A stretch of DNA of 64,000 nucleotides from positions 1 through 64,000 of the forward strand of contig JANRLS010000126.1 of NCBI GenBank assembly GCA_033762315.1, written 5' to 3'. Position numbers and translations under genes: made by a program. The notes beneath the pieces are model-generated. The model was not told where the DNA came from, searched no databases, and was given only the letters and a program-made list of their open reading frames with translations. The stretch is from CAYLLN01 sp033762315 (lineage in GTDB: Bacteria > Planctomycetota > Planctomycetia > Pirellulales > Pirellulaceae). Within the stretch, counting starts at the first letter, position 1; each line of letters opens with the position of its first letter. Below, piece after piece: positions 35,001-43,243 of this stretch.

Positions 35001-37069
35001 TGCCGCTCGGCGAGTTGCACCAGCCAACGGCGGCGGTCCCCCGCTACTTCGCCCCGATATTCCTTGACCACGGTCCCTTCCAGGCCGCGAACCGTCAGCT
35101 CGGCGGGGGTCGTGCTCGGCAGCGAAAACGCCAGCTGCCGGGTGCGGGCTTCGCGGACTTCGTAGCTCAGTTCGTAGTTGGCAAGCAGATTGTCGGGCTG
35201 AATGGCGAAGAGCGAGAAGACCTCGGCCTTGAGCGATGGCCGCGTGCGCGAAACAACCAGCGTCGCCGCGACGGGACGCGCCTCGAACCGATAGGCGAGC
35301 GCGGTCGGCAAGTCCGCGAGGCCAAACTCAGCCTTCTCGGCATCGATCAGCGGCGTCAGACCAGCGAGCTTGTCGGGTCGCACCACGAGATCGTCGAGCG
35401 TTTGGGCGGCGAGCGCGCCGCGGTCGCGCGTTGCGCCGTCGATTGTAAACTGTGGATAGTCGAAGGTTTGCGTTTCCCACGGAGCGAGCCACCCCGCCGG
35501 AGTGCTCAGGGCCTCGAAATTGACGGTCCCCGTTTGACCGACGCGAATGCCCGTCCCCAGGCGCACCAGCACGCGCGTGCCGCCAGTCGCCAGGGCGAAC
35601 CGCTCGGTTTCAAGTGGCGCGCCGTCGGCCCGCGTCACCTGCACGAGTTGCCAACCCTGCGGAAGGGTGAAATGAAATTCGAACAGGCTCTCCGCTTCGG
35701 GAGTGAGCGCAAAACCGCCGGTTAGCGAAAGACCCCCATCGGCCGCGACCAAGAGCGAGTTCGTGGCGACCGAGAGGCCCCTCGCCGGCTTGACGAAGCG
35801 GGCGGAGAGGTTGTAATCGGCGGCGGGGGCGTAGTAGGTGACGATTTGCCGCACGCTCGGGGCACCGGGCTCGGCCTTGAGGACGCTGGCGGGGATGGCG
35901 CTCGCCAGCACGCTGGCGTCGATCGGCAGCAGGCTGGTGGACTGGATGCTCTCGGCCCGCAGGCGATCCTCGGCCAAGAGACCGATCACCGCCACCTGCC
36001 CCTCGACATCGAGCGGCACGAGGCGGGGGAATTTCCAATCGGCCAGCGTTGCCAGCCAATCGCCATCGGCTGCCGGCGAGCGATTGGCCGAGATCGCCAG
36101 CACCACCTGATCGGTCGTCGGCTCGCGGAGAGTCGCTTCGAGCGTTTTTACTCCCCCTTCGACCTTTTCCTCCCAGCGGGCCAACTGCGTCGCCTCGACC
36201 CGTGTCACCTCGAAGCCGGCCGGCACGGCAAAGCGGAGCTTATCGACCGCACCGTGCAGCACGCGATGCGAAACCGTGGCATGAATCCGCTCGTAGCCGA
36301 GCGTCACTTCGGCGACGATCACGCTCCGCGCAACGACCACCCGCTGATCGCGGAGCAGCTTGTTATTCAGCGACATGACGATCGCCATCGGCCCGCGACT
36401 GGGAAGCAGCGCGAGCCGCGTTTGGTTGGCGGCCTGGTCATACTCCCGCTCGATGACGGCCGCCCCCCCTTTGACCTCGACATTTCCCGGCACCGCGAGC
36501 TTAAGGCGGGTCGCGCCGGTCGTCGGCAGGGTGACTTGCAGCGTTTGGTGCGCGGCGGCGGTGGCCAGCGGCGCGGTGAGATTCAGCACCAGCTGGTGCG
36601 AGCCGACCCCCTGCACGAGCACCTGCGGGGGATTCTGGCCATCGCGAGTCAGCGGCGCGGGCTGGCCATCGAGCGTGGCCGACCGAATGCCAACCCCCGC
36701 CAGATCGAGCGGCAGGGCGAAGAGCCCGTCGTCCAGCACGTCGATCGTGAGCTTGCCGGTGAGGAGGGCCCGCCCCTCGGCGAGTTGGCCATCGTATTCG
36801 GCCGCGACCAACGCCAGCTTGTGAGGCACATGAACTTGCGGCTTTGACCGGGCTTTGGCGACGAGGGCGTCGTACTCGGCGCGCGTCAAAAAGACCCGCT
36901 GCGTCGGGCTTTCGAGGATGACGTTCAGATCCTCGAAGGGGACGTAAATCTCGCGCAGCGGCTCTTCCACTTGGGGTTTGGGGGAAGTGCTCTGCGCGGG
37001 GGCGCTCGTCGTGGTTGCCAGGAGCAAAAACAGCGCCGCGACCGTTGGCAAATAAAGTGACTTAGCCAT
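29039..37069 (-). CDS. Giant envelope protein, 2676 aa, two fused IYVPF-type modules
   Basis: The family is unrecognised. A signal peptide (LYLPTVAALFLLLATTTSAPAQ) precedes a first module: IYVPFEDL (41-48) and VFLTRAEYDAL (59-69), then a ~1050-residue beta-rich region. About four hydrophobic segments follow (1150-1262). A second module begins with VIVPYD (1298) and LLVPYAKYLQLW (1316), then ~1100 beta-rich residues, a Gln/Gly-rich low-complexity stretch (~2415-2545), and three hydrophobic segments at the end (2595-2662). The last hydrophobic segment of the middle cluster (1244-1262) looks like an internal signal peptide, so the gene is probably a fusion of two paralogues. ATG 37069 overlaps the stop of the upstream gene by 8 bases. 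It should be anchored in the membrane with large domains outside the cytoplasm. Confidence 0.85.
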   Translation of the reverse strand: MAKSLYLPTVAALFLLLATTTSAPAQSTSPKPQVEEPLREIYVPFEDLNVILESPTQRVFLTRAEYDALVAKARSKPQVHVPHKLALVAAEYDGQLAEGRALLTGKLTIDVLDDGLFALPLDLAGVGIRSATLDGQPAPLTRDGQNPPQVLVQGVGSHQLVLNLTAPLATAAAHQTLQVTLPTTGATRLKLAVPGNVEVKGGAAVIEREYDQAANQTRLALLPSRGPMAIVMSLNNKLLRDQRVVVARSVIVAEVTLGYERIHATVSHRVLHGAVDKLRFAVPAGFEVTRVEATQLARWEEKVEGGVKTLEATLREPTTDQVVLAISANRSPAADGDWLATLADWKFPRLVPLDVEGQVAVIGLLAEDRLRAESIQSTSLLPIDASVLASAIPASVLKAEPGAPSVRQIVTYYAPAADYNLSARFVKPARGLSVATNSLLVAADGGLSLTGGFALTPEAESLFEFHFTLPQGWQLVQVTRADGAPLETERFALATGGTRVLVRLGTGIRVGQTGTVNFEALSTPAGWLAPWETQTFDYPQFTIDGATRDRGALAAQTLDDLVVRPDKLAGLTPLIDAEKAEFGLADLPTALAYRFEARPVAATLVVSRTRPSLKAEVFSLFAIQPDNLLANYELSYEVREARTRQLAFSLPSTTPAELTVRGLEGTVVKEYRGEVAGDRRRWLVQLAERQSGLVRLAVSFQQRLPAGNQQGLPLPLVRAEEVEYQSAFVSVEGDAELDVEVATTARPVDVGELALTDYAMSGRMGRRVIGAFGYVGTAAEVKVDISRRDPYPLPAALVQRAALTTKVSAAGRSQSLATYDLLTKATLLEVRLPPESTLWTIMVADQPTKPQREGDSLLLSLAAQNALAVRSLRIVYETKPRGALGLAGEVAASAPVLLVRAAGTDAQREIPQADLDWTVHLPTGYMLRRSAGTVFTDELPPRELAAVKAAKVLYWLAGGVDPFYLASRGESFSLAKSAAIQGQSWQESSELSFSYGGNAMPSPTPLAPMAEPVPTPTAAPEMALPAAEALDADMRKRDLAPPAPKPSDMPVPLPPAPAVDPGQFAKPATPEPGVAMPQNAPPMAGDEETKAAAVDTSKVTPQSARIDTLQGISSLMIPFEPDTGGESVTFRSLGANPNLRAVVVDQRRMLAAAWGLALLVGLVGIGLTFHSARRQATYVLVVLLASCLPLLFTSQLDEVAIVLDYVFYAGCVLAIYFPLAAVVVATARWIRARLPAGCCEPAPVVSQIAGLLVAIGVFSAAGSMFAQDMPEEVRIVNLKDILPLVEPGGPVAVPPDAVIVPYDPDKPLQSNPGEKLLVPYAKYLQLWNRANPHQKIVTTRLPADHALAGATYDATLAAADSLTLVGTLVIDVYTDKPISVPLHLDGGVLLRATLDGGVARLQVVEPVEPQARPAPNPPAQQAAQQGAKPAAAGPPGRLLLLHLAGKGRKKLEFAVQMGVARQGGWRIARGQLPVGPSAALTLTVPQAGTEVRQQGLADKGLVETSAADERIETALAGDGTLQLEWRTKVSEGQVDQALTAVSTAVLDVREDSLRLVWQGRLDFGRAVRDSFTFRIPAGLLVEQVSGDNLRGWTAKTVGGEQTIDVTLLKAAQGNETLTVQIARRGRVGQGELAEFAVPIVQVEGAVLQQGELAIRRSPRLELRAVEMKGMSRADAAGTTATVERLSDATDAAVLVVQPFQTFKFARLPASLSLAATPPVAETTAEVRAIFDAGERASRLFATVIFRPRGEPLFQAQVALPAGFQLDNIGPGDLEWAITEAMGVKTLTVHMLAGHTSEFKLTLLGRIVGVGDPPSADGEPKQRELPLPVIRALGVSRQEGHLVILPDLDTDARLTDLKNCAPGLPAEVAGWLTREQQAAARTVIRLQGGDYSGGLTLVPRAAQVSVRTLTNVKITPRAIQETIDLNYQIDQAGIRRLSFLLPERLAKSRLNIKLLKSRATEPATDSQGQPLAGWVRVKIELQDYVRDEFVVQLEHDRLLAGSKQEVTLPRVENARTLQRLVVLENAGRDEVAVDSAAGIEALNSQQQAWRDLAARLGSNINEAWQAAESAVDPKLVFHTTERAKAETATARIEFAQTLLVLDAAGAYRALQEYRVTNATEQFLEVRLPDGARLWTATVAGEPVKPAEPVPPQTGLVRIPLVKTAEGEGDFAVQLKYGGTLPPVNSLGQVRFPLIRTVNINVEQSQVRLMLPEGFRWFDFGGSMRKIEDEGELAEGFQAYLSRRIAAAKELLGSGSAFTKTRAANNLQQAKIMLFDSTRSLSGENYNEKGRSLQTANSALIDEAERVVEEQLSQIEVQAGDNRERLNEYWRNKEVRRSKNVDSGLKGNFDAIEQEEKTKATPETSAFNPSFLDQNGLKSADDAIAPAKSEGRGSNYSGKPAGGRFYRSGEGKDVKGNEAEQRGQGQAKGDGQQAPQLFNDLQRDEIQKKLKDDLGDRDPNQPATAKQQQDNYQQQLQQRFQLEQRLEMNNDFAFGAKNPSLPQVQSGQPMGGGMGGVGGGGLGFAGPAGGSMPAEPGRPAYEAPPTDGSSTYFAAPGGLASLDFQLPRRGTVYDFTTPRGEIEITARPFAQSLIARLWGLAAVLLVVAIGWALTRPQVRQAGRRLSDTFAFGLLLSLVGLSSLLTGVFPVAGLVLLVTGVVLAVRSRCCPPASAAAAA

Positions 37070-40000
37070 TGCTCGGGCCTCCTTCCTGGCCACTCGGCGG
37101 CACGGCCGGCGGCGATTGGAAGGGAGATTCTCCGGCCACGGCCGCCGGCGGCGTGGGGGGCGGCGGCGGAGTCGCGCTCGGGGCGGCGGCCACGGCGACC
37201 GCGACCGTCGCCGACCGCGCGGCGGATGCGGGACGGGTGCTGATCCACTGCACGACCTTGGGCAAGGCCCACGCCAGGAAGCGCACCAGCCACACCAGCA
37301 GTACCAGCAGCAAGGCGTATCGCAGCGCATCTCCCAGCACCGCGCTGGCGAGCGCCGGAGCGAACACCGCCAGCAGCACCAGCAGCACCACGAGGCCTGC
37401 CAAAAACCAGAGCCGTTCGCCAATGGGACGGGGAGTCAGCACGAGGCCCACGATCGCCACGAGCAAAAACACCCCCACATGCACTACATTGCGATGCAGG
37501 GCGGTCAGCTTGAGCGCGCCATCGGGGCCGGCATCGGGGCGCAAGGCGGAGAACAAATAGCGGGTTCCATCGGTGGGGAAGTTGTCGCCGGCCGTTTCGC
37601 AGTTGGCCACGCCGCCGCGCACTTGGTGCAGCAAGGTGTTGTCGTCGGGAGCGGCGGGCCGCCAGCGGCGGTCGATAAACGTGCTGGAGGTTTCGTCGGT
37701 CCAGGGACCGCGCACGCCGAGCAGCGTTCGCTCTTCGGGCAAATAGGCCGCCAGATAAACTTGCTGCACTGCTGGATTATCAACGAATTGCGGCAGTTCC
37801 AGGTTGGCGGCGGTCCCTTCGACCGTGTAGCGAATCTCGACGAGCACGTCGTCGCTGGCCGAGTGGCCAACCAGCGGAATGAAGAACTGCTTCTGGTCCT
37901 TTTCGAGCGGGACAGATTGGTTGTTGATCCGCAGGGCCTGCGCATCGAGGGCCCGCGAGGTGCTGTCGGCGCTGGCGGGATCGACTCCCGGCAACACGAT
38001 GGCGATCCGCTGCTGGGCGGAACGGAGTCGGTAGAGGGCTTGCACGGCGACCTGGCCGCCGCGGGTGACGACCATTCGGACGAGGCCCCGGTCGATGCTC
38101 GTCCGCTTCACCGCTTCGAGGTCGTAGCGCGTGGCCAAGAGGGCCAGCGACCAATCGTCGGCATGGAATTCGAAGGCCCGGGCGATTCCCGCCACTTCGG
38201 AGCCAGGGTGCAAATCGCGCTGCGGATCGATCTGCCGCAGGCCGTCGAGCTTGCCGTCGATGTCGATTTCGATTGTTTCGGCCTTGCTGGCAGCGATTTG
38301 CCCCCAGCGGCGGTCGCCAGCCGGGCGGAGCTGCGGAATGTCGATGGCGACCCCCTTGCCCACCGGCAGTTCGCCAAGCTCTTTCTCCCAAGTAAACCGA
38401 GCCACCTGGCTGCCGAGCAGTTCGCCATCCCCGGTGATTTGCCAGGCGAGATAGCCGGACTTCACTTCGGGCTGCGGCGTCATCGGTGCCTTGTGCATGT
38501 TGGGAGATTCATCCTGAATTCTGTCAGCCAGCGCCGTCGGCACGTCGATCCGGAGTAATTTGACGCTGCTATAGCGGATGTCGAAGAAGAAGGTGGCGGC
38601 GTATTTGACGACCCCCGACTCGACGTGAACCGTCAGCAACTGCCGCACTTCGATAAACGGCGTGCGGCGCTGCGCCTTGACCAGCAAACTCGCCGGCTCG
38701 CCCGTGTAGGCATAGGCCACGAGCTGCGCGAGCCCTGGAAAGCGACCGGCGCGGGTCGATTCCAAACCTTGGAGTGCCTCCCCCACCGAAATGGTCCGCA
38801 GCCCCTTCGTCTCGGCCGGCACCAGCCGCAAGGCTTCGGGGGCATAGACGATCATCCGCCCGGCGGCGCGAGCCACCGACTGAGGATTTACACGCGGCAG
38901 CGGGAGCTTGATATCCGATTCCTTGCCGGTCGGGGCAAGCAAATTCGGATCGTCCGCCCGGCGCTGCAGTTCGATCCAGAGGCCGACTTTGCCGAGTGCC
39001 TTGCGGGCAAAATTGACGATCAGCTTTGTCTTTTGCTTCACCTTGTCGTTCGGCTTAGCCGGATCGAGTGCCACATCGACCTCTTCGAGCCGATGCGAAT
39101 CGACCTGGGCCGCCGCCGCGCCGGCGACTTCGCGTCCCTGCACCGCTCGAATCTCGTATCCTTCCGGTACGTCGAGCGTCACCTGAAACACCCCTGCCCT
39201 CTGGATGTTCAGAATGGCCAGCAGGTTGGTCGTGATCTGGCTCGGCTCGACATAGGTTTCGACCAACTCCTCCACCTCAATCTGCGGCAGCAGCTTTTCA
39301 ATGCTCACCGTCAAGTCGAACGGAAGGGCGGCATAGCGATAGGCATAGGTCCACGGCTGGCCGGCATAGGGTGCGGGCAAATCGGCCGGATCAATTTGCA
39401 GCAGGCCGGTGCGCGAGGTGACTTCGCCGCGCAGGGCGGTTCCCAGGCGCACGACGACGACTCCCTGCTGGCGGCCGACGTTCGTCAGCGCGCCGGCATT
39501 CCCCACTTGCACGGCTCGAATCACCGGCATTTTCAGCTCGGCGTTCATCATCTCTTGCGGCATCTCTTTGTCGCCGGCAAATTTTTCCAGCTCCAGGGCG
39601 ATGTTCTGCGTGCCGCGGGTCGGCTGATAGAGGGTGACGGTGATCGTCTGCAGCGGCCCCTCGGCCTTCTTTTCCCACTTTTGCACGTTAGGATCGAACA
39701 CGTTGACGATGTTGGTGTTGTCGTTCGGCACCTCGATCACCAGCTGCGTCACATCGGCCCGCGTGATTTCGTAGGTCAGCACGGCCCGCGTGCGAATCAC
39801 CCCCTCATCGATCACCACGTCCTGCCGGGCTTGCACGGTGGCAAGCGCAGCGAGGCCGGCGGCCCCCTCGGCCTTGGCGGTCCAGTCGATGCGCACCTGC
39901 TCGGCCGCGCCGACAAAGGCCCGCACCAGCGTTTCCTTGGCGGCCTCGGCCGGTGGTTTTTCGTCGGGTTTCATCTCGGTCAGGCCGTCGCTGGCCGACA

Positions 40001-40667
40001 AATTCGGATGGACGTTCACCTTCACCCCCGCTTCGGGGATGCGAATCGTCCAGCGATTGACCGGGGCCTGCGGGGCGTCGAATTGCACGCTGTTCGTGCC
40101 GGGAGCCTTACTGAAGGCTTTGCTGTACTCAAGCGCGAGCACCACCCGCTCGGCCCCTTTCCCCTTTTTCTCCAGCAGCAGCTTGTAGCCGGTTTCGGGG
40201 GAATACAGAATCCGCGCCGGCGTGGTGCCAATGGTTGCCGAGCGGATCGCCGCGTCGCACAGACGCAGCGGCACTTCGTGCCACCCTTCGGTCAACACTT
40301 CGATCGACAGTTTCGCTTCGACGTTCATAACGTCCTTGCTCACCGTCGCCGTGCTGTCGATTTCGGCGATCAGCGCCCCGATCGGGGGCTTGTAGTCTTC
40401 GATTTTCTTGGCGGCATCGCGGGCCGCTTTCCAAAGCTCTTGAAATTTCTCGTAGGGGACAAAGACCCCGCGCCCCTCTTTCTCGAAGAGCGCCCGGAGC
40501 TTGGCGAAGGGGATGTAGATCGTTTGCTCGCGCAGCGGTTGACCTTCGGCGGCGGCGATTTGCTCCGGCGTCGGCTCGGGGGGACGCGGTCCCTCCTGAG
40601 CGCTAGCCAGAGGCGCGAGACCAAACAAGACGAAGAGCGGCAGCCACTTGTGCCCGTTGCTAGGCAT
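37062..40667 (-). CDS. Large envelope protein, 1201 aa, one IYVPF-type module
   Basis: The family is unrecognised. A signal peptide (KWLPLFVLFGLAPLASAQ) is followed by IYIPFAKL (50-57) and VFVPYEKFQELW (68-79), with the same 18-residue offset as in the downstream giant protein. A long beta-rich region follows, then a juxtamembrane stretch (NFPTDGTRYLFSALRPDAG) and a C-terminal cluster of hydrophobic segments (VVHVGVFLLVAIVGLVL, LAGLVVLLVLLAVFAPALASAVLG, LLLVLLVWLVRFLAW). The tail is Pro/Ala-rich. ATG 40667 was chosen because it begins the signal peptide; the frame is open upstream to 40850. It overlaps the 2676-aa gene by 8 bases, so translation is probably coupled and the products may work together. 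Confidence 0.85.
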   Translation of the reverse strand: MPSNGHKWLPLFVLFGLAPLASAQEGPRPPEPTPEQIAAAEGQPLREQTIYIPFAKLRALFEKEGRGVFVPYEKFQELWKAARDAAKKIEDYKPPIGALIAEIDSTATVSKDVMNVEAKLSIEVLTEGWHEVPLRLCDAAIRSATIGTTPARILYSPETGYKLLLEKKGKGAERVVLALEYSKAFSKAPGTNSVQFDAPQAPVNRWTIRIPEAGVKVNVHPNLSASDGLTEMKPDEKPPAEAAKETLVRAFVGAAEQVRIDWTAKAEGAAGLAALATVQARQDVVIDEGVIRTRAVLTYEITRADVTQLVIEVPNDNTNIVNVFDPNVQKWEKKAEGPLQTITVTLYQPTRGTQNIALELEKFAGDKEMPQEMMNAELKMPVIRAVQVGNAGALTNVGRQQGVVVVRLGTALRGEVTSRTGLLQIDPADLPAPYAGQPWTYAYRYAALPFDLTVSIEKLLPQIEVEELVETYVEPSQITTNLLAILNIQRAGVFQVTLDVPEGYEIRAVQGREVAGAAAAQVDSHRLEEVDVALDPAKPNDKVKQKTKLIVNFARKALGKVGLWIELQRRADDPNLLAPTGKESDIKLPLPRVNPQSVARAAGRMIVYAPEALRLVPAETKGLRTISVGEALQGLESTRAGRFPGLAQLVAYAYTGEPASLLVKAQRRTPFIEVRQLLTVHVESGVVKYAATFFFDIRYSSVKLLRIDVPTALADRIQDESPNMHKAPMTPQPEVKSGYLAWQITGDGELLGSQVARFTWEKELGELPVGKGVAIDIPQLRPAGDRRWGQIAASKAETIEIDIDGKLDGLRQIDPQRDLHPGSEVAGIARAFEFHADDWSLALLATRYDLEAVKRTSIDRGLVRMVVTRGGQVAVQALYRLRSAQQRIAIVLPGVDPASADSTSRALDAQALRINNQSVPLEKDQKQFFIPLVGHSASDDVLVEIRYTVEGTAANLELPQFVDNPAVQQVYLAAYLPEERTLLGVRGPWTDETSSTFIDRRWRPAAPDDNTLLHQVRGGVANCETAGDNFPTDGTRYLFSALRPDAGPDGALKLTALHRNVVHVGVFLLVAIVGLVLTPRPIGERLWFLAGLVVLLVLLAVFAPALASAVLGDALRYALLLVLLVWLVRFLAWALPKVVQWISTRPASAARSATVAVAVAAAPSATPPPPPTPPAAVAGESPFQSPPAVPPSGQEGGPSNG

Positions 40668-41017
40668 GGAAGCATCCCCTGTGGAGCGAAATGGCGGGGC
40701 ATTCCCGCCGCGAAAGCTGATCCCCAATCGGCGTGCGATATTCCCACCCTCCGTGGCGAAACGGCCCGCCAACGTCCGCCAGCGAACGGGCGGACTTCGA
40801 GACTGGTAGGTTAGACGATTTACCACCCCGTTATGTTCTCGGCGACCCAAAATCGCTGTAACGGCTTTGTAAATCTAGCTTTCGGGCGACTGACAGCGGG
40901 CAGTATTGCCGCAGCCGCGCCCCGTTTCCCCCGCGGGGCGGCAAGTGGTAGATTGCAGTCGCCACGGCCGGAAAAAACGAATTGTCCGGCCCTTTCCGCA
41001 TCTTCCGGCGATTTCCC
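40668..41017. other. Divergent intergenic region
   Basis: This 350-base stretch separates the envelope-protein operon (minus) from folD (plus) and should contain both promoters. A weak inverted repeat (TGGTA/TACCA) occurs near 40805-40828. I see nothing else of note. Confidence 0.45.
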
Positions 41018-41896
41018 TTGCCCGCCCAAATTCTCGACGGCAAAGTCCTGGCCACCACCCTCGAAGCCGAATTGGCCGAGGAAGTCGCTGATTTTGTCCA
41101 AAACAACGGCCAGGCCCCCGCACTCGCCGCGGTGCTCGTCGGCGACGATCCCGCCAGCGCGATTTACGTCAAGAACAAGCGGCTGGCGTGCGAGCGGGTC
41201 GGCATCGAAAGCCACCTGCATCGGCTCGCTTCCTCGACCACCGAAGAGGAGCTACTGGAACTGATCGCCACGCTCAATAGCGACGACGAAGTGAGCGGCA
41301 TCCTGGTGCAATTGCCGTTGCCGACGCAAATTCGCGAGGCACGCATTCTGGACGCGGTGCATCCCTTCAAGGATGTCGATTGCTTCCACCCGGAGAATGT
41401 CGGCCTGATGGTGCAGGGGCGGCCGCGGTATTTACCTTGCACGCCGCATGGCTGCCTGCAGGTTCTGCATCGCTATGGATTGGCGGTGAGTGGCAAGCAC
41501 GCGGTGGTCGTGGGGCGGAGCGAGATCGTTGGCAAGCCGATCGCCGCGCTGCTGGCCCAGAAAGATTCGCACCTGGGTCCCGCCGCATGCAATGCCACGG
41601 TGACCCTCTGTCATAGCAAAACGGCCGGCCTGGCCGAGATCTGCCGCCAGGCGGATGTGCTCGTGGCCGCGATTGGCCGGCCCCGGTTCATCACGGCCGA
41701 GATGGTTCGCCCCGGCGCGGTGGTGCTCGATGTCGGCATTAACCGCACCGAAACAGGGCTGGCTGGCGATGTCGATTTTGATCGTGTCAAGGAAATCGCC
41801 GCGGCGATCACTCCCGTGCCGAAAGGGATCGGCCCGATGACGATCACCATGTTGCTATACAACACGCTCGCCGCGGCACGGGCGCAGCTGGCGTGA
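41018..41896 (+). CDS. folD: Methylenetetrahydrofolate dehydrogenase / cyclohydrolase
   Basis: This bifunctional cytoplasmic enzyme interconverts methylene-THF, methenyl-THF and 10-formyl-THF for purine and one-carbon metabolism. The catalytic Tyr and Lys lie in IYVKNKRL (about residues 50 and 54). Other family motifs are GILVQLPLPTQI, PFKDVDCFHPENVG, PCTPHGCL, AVVVGRSEIVGKP, ATVTLCHSKT, VLDVGIN and TPVPKGIGPMTI. The start is uncertain: no ATG precedes the conserved N-terminus AQILDGK, so TTG 41018 is chosen, giving 292 residues; TTG 40982 is an alternative. It is convergent with the zinc peptidase gene, 5 bases away. Confidence 0.93.
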   Translation: MPAQILDGKVLATTLEAELAEEVADFVQNNGQAPALAAVLVGDDPASAIYVKNKRLACERVGIESHLHRLASSTTEEELLELIATLNSDDEVSGILVQLPLPTQIREARILDAVHPFKDVDCFHPENVGLMVQGRPRYLPCTPHGCLQVLHRYGLAVSGKHAVVVGRSEIVGKPIAALLAQKDSHLGPAACNATVTLCHSKTAGLAEICRQADVLVAAIGRPRFITAEMVRPGAVVLDVGINRTETGLAGDVDFDRVKEIAAAITPVPKGIGPMTITMLLYNTLAAARAQLA

Positions 41897-41901
41897 AGGC
41901 T

Positions 41902-42594
41902 TCAACTGCGCCGCTGCTGGGCGGCGAAGCGGGAGATGTAGTACAGCAGCGTCAGCACGGCCTGCAACGCGCCGGCGACGTAAGTCAGCGCCGCGGCATT
42001 GAGGACACTTTTCACCGGTCCCAGCTCTTCGTGATCGACGATCCCTTGCTCGACGAGCAGCGTCTTCGCCCGCGAACTGGCGTTGAATTCGCAGGGCAGA
42101 TTCACCAGTTGGAAGAACACCACGCCACTGAAGACAATAATGCCCACCAGCAGCAACCAAGACTGGTTCATCAGCAAACCGAGCAAGCACAGCATCAGGC
42201 CGGCATTTGAGCCAAAGCTGGCCGCCGGCACGGCAAAATTGCGAACGATGAGCGGCAAATAGCCGGTGGCGTCTTGCAGGGCGTGTCCCGCTTCATGCGC
42301 GGCGATGCCCACTGCGGCGAGCGAACGGCCGTGATAGACATCCTGGCTCAGGCGGAGCACTTTCGCGCTCGGATCGTAATGATCCGAGAGATGCCCCGGT
42401 ACCGACTCGATTTCGACATTGGTCAGGCCGGTGGCATCGAGAATTCGCCGCGCAGCGCCAAAGCCACTCATCCGAGCCGGCACTTGCGAGCCGCGAGTAT
42501 ATGCCGAGTTGACCATCGCCTGCGCGACAAACGACAGAATCAGCGCCGGCGCGGTGAACAGGAGCAGTTCAAAGTTGTAAGGTGTAAAAAGCAT
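41902..42594 (-). CDS. Membrane zinc metallopeptidase, YugP family
   Basis: This 230-residue protein belongs to the neutral zinc metallopeptidase family PF04298 (YugP-like). It has an N-terminal membrane segment, the zinc-binding motif HEAGH (100-104) within GIAAHEAGHALQDATGY, further hydrophobic segments (GLMLCLLGLLM, WLLLVGIIVFSGVVFFQ) and the family's LPCEFNASSRAKTLL. ATG 42594 matches the usual N-terminus MLFTPYNFELL. The physiological substrate is not known. It is a single gene. Confidence 0.9.
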   Translation of the reverse strand: MLFTPYNFELLLFTAPALILSFVAQAMVNSAYTRGSQVPARMSGFGAARRILDATGLTNVEIESVPGHLSDHYDPSAKVLRLSQDVYHGRSLAAVGIAAHEAGHALQDATGYLPLIVRNFAVPAASFGSNAGLMLCLLGLLMNQSWLLLVGIIVFSGVVFFQLVNLPCEFNASSRAKTLLVEQGIVDHEELGPVKSVLNAAALTYVAGALQAVLTLLYYISRFAAQQRRS

Positions 42595-42762
42595 CGACTT
42601 AGCGGTGATTCGCCGACTGGCGGCCAAACTTGGCAGCGCGTGTGAAATCCTGGGTAGTGTTCGAGTTGGCAGTCTGAAGAGACGCCCTACAGCAGAGCAA
42701 TCAGCGTACCGAACCGGTCGCAATGCGGTGCAAAATTGCCGAAGTCCCATCTAGCAAACGAC

Positions 42763-43110
42763 TTACGATGCTTCCCGCACAATATCGCCTTGCGGGTTCA
42801 TGACACCGATGCCGGTTCCCTCGACCAGCCTGAAGGCTTCGGCCAGCGATTCGCGATTGGTCACCGCGACGTAGCGGCGACCAGACAGCGTGGCGAGGCG
42901 GCTCACCCCTGCGGGGAGAGTGGCCGAGGTTTCAACCGCGATCAACATTTCGCCGCTAATGAGGTCCGGCAGTCCCCCCAAGGGAATGGACGCGCCATAG
43001 CGGGCGGCTAAGCGGCGGACGGTGGCGGTATGAGCCTTGTTCGACACAAATTGCGGGGAAAGCAGCCGGGGCGCGCGAAGTCGGTTGTTAGTGCGGCAGG
43101 TGGCGCGCAA
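42763..43110 (-). CDS. Small hypothetical protein, 115 aa
   Basis: I do not recognise this protein. The N-terminal ~30 residues are basic and may not belong to it. The rest looks protein-like (LAARYGASIPLGGLPDLIS, GEMLIAVETSATLP, RRYVAVTNRESLAEAFRLV) with a plausible alternating strand/helix pattern. No partner genes adjoin it. It may be a real small gene or a fragment. Confidence 0.4.
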   Translation of the reverse strand: MRATCRTNNRLRAPRLLSPQFVSNKAHTATVRRLAARYGASIPLGGLPDLISGEMLIAVETSATLPAGVSRLATLSGRRYVAVTNRESLAEAFRLVEGTGIGVMNPQGDIVREAS

Positions 43111-43172
43111 CTACCTCTATGGTGGAGGTATCGTCCGCCAGCGTACCGATTCTTCGCCGGAATGCGGGTGTC

Positions 43173-43217
43173 CGCAGACATTCATTAGTCTGCGAACAAT
43201 AACCCCTCTAAATGGGG
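43173..43217. terminator. Two short hairpins downstream of the isomerase-like gene
   Basis: CGCAGAC (43173-43179) pairs with GTCTGCG (43188-43194), and CCCC (43203-43206) with GGGG (43214-43217). They lie just past the stop of the minus-strand gene at 43244 and could end its transcript. There is no strong T run, so this is tentative. Confidence 0.35.
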
Positions 43218-43243
43218 CTATCGAATTCACCCTTCAGAGTAGT

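Noticed and set aside
37070..37423. Upstream extension of the 2676-aa gene
   Set aside because: The extra residues are Trp/Cys/Arg-rich out-of-frame sequence of the upstream gene, while ATG 37069 begins a clear signal peptide.
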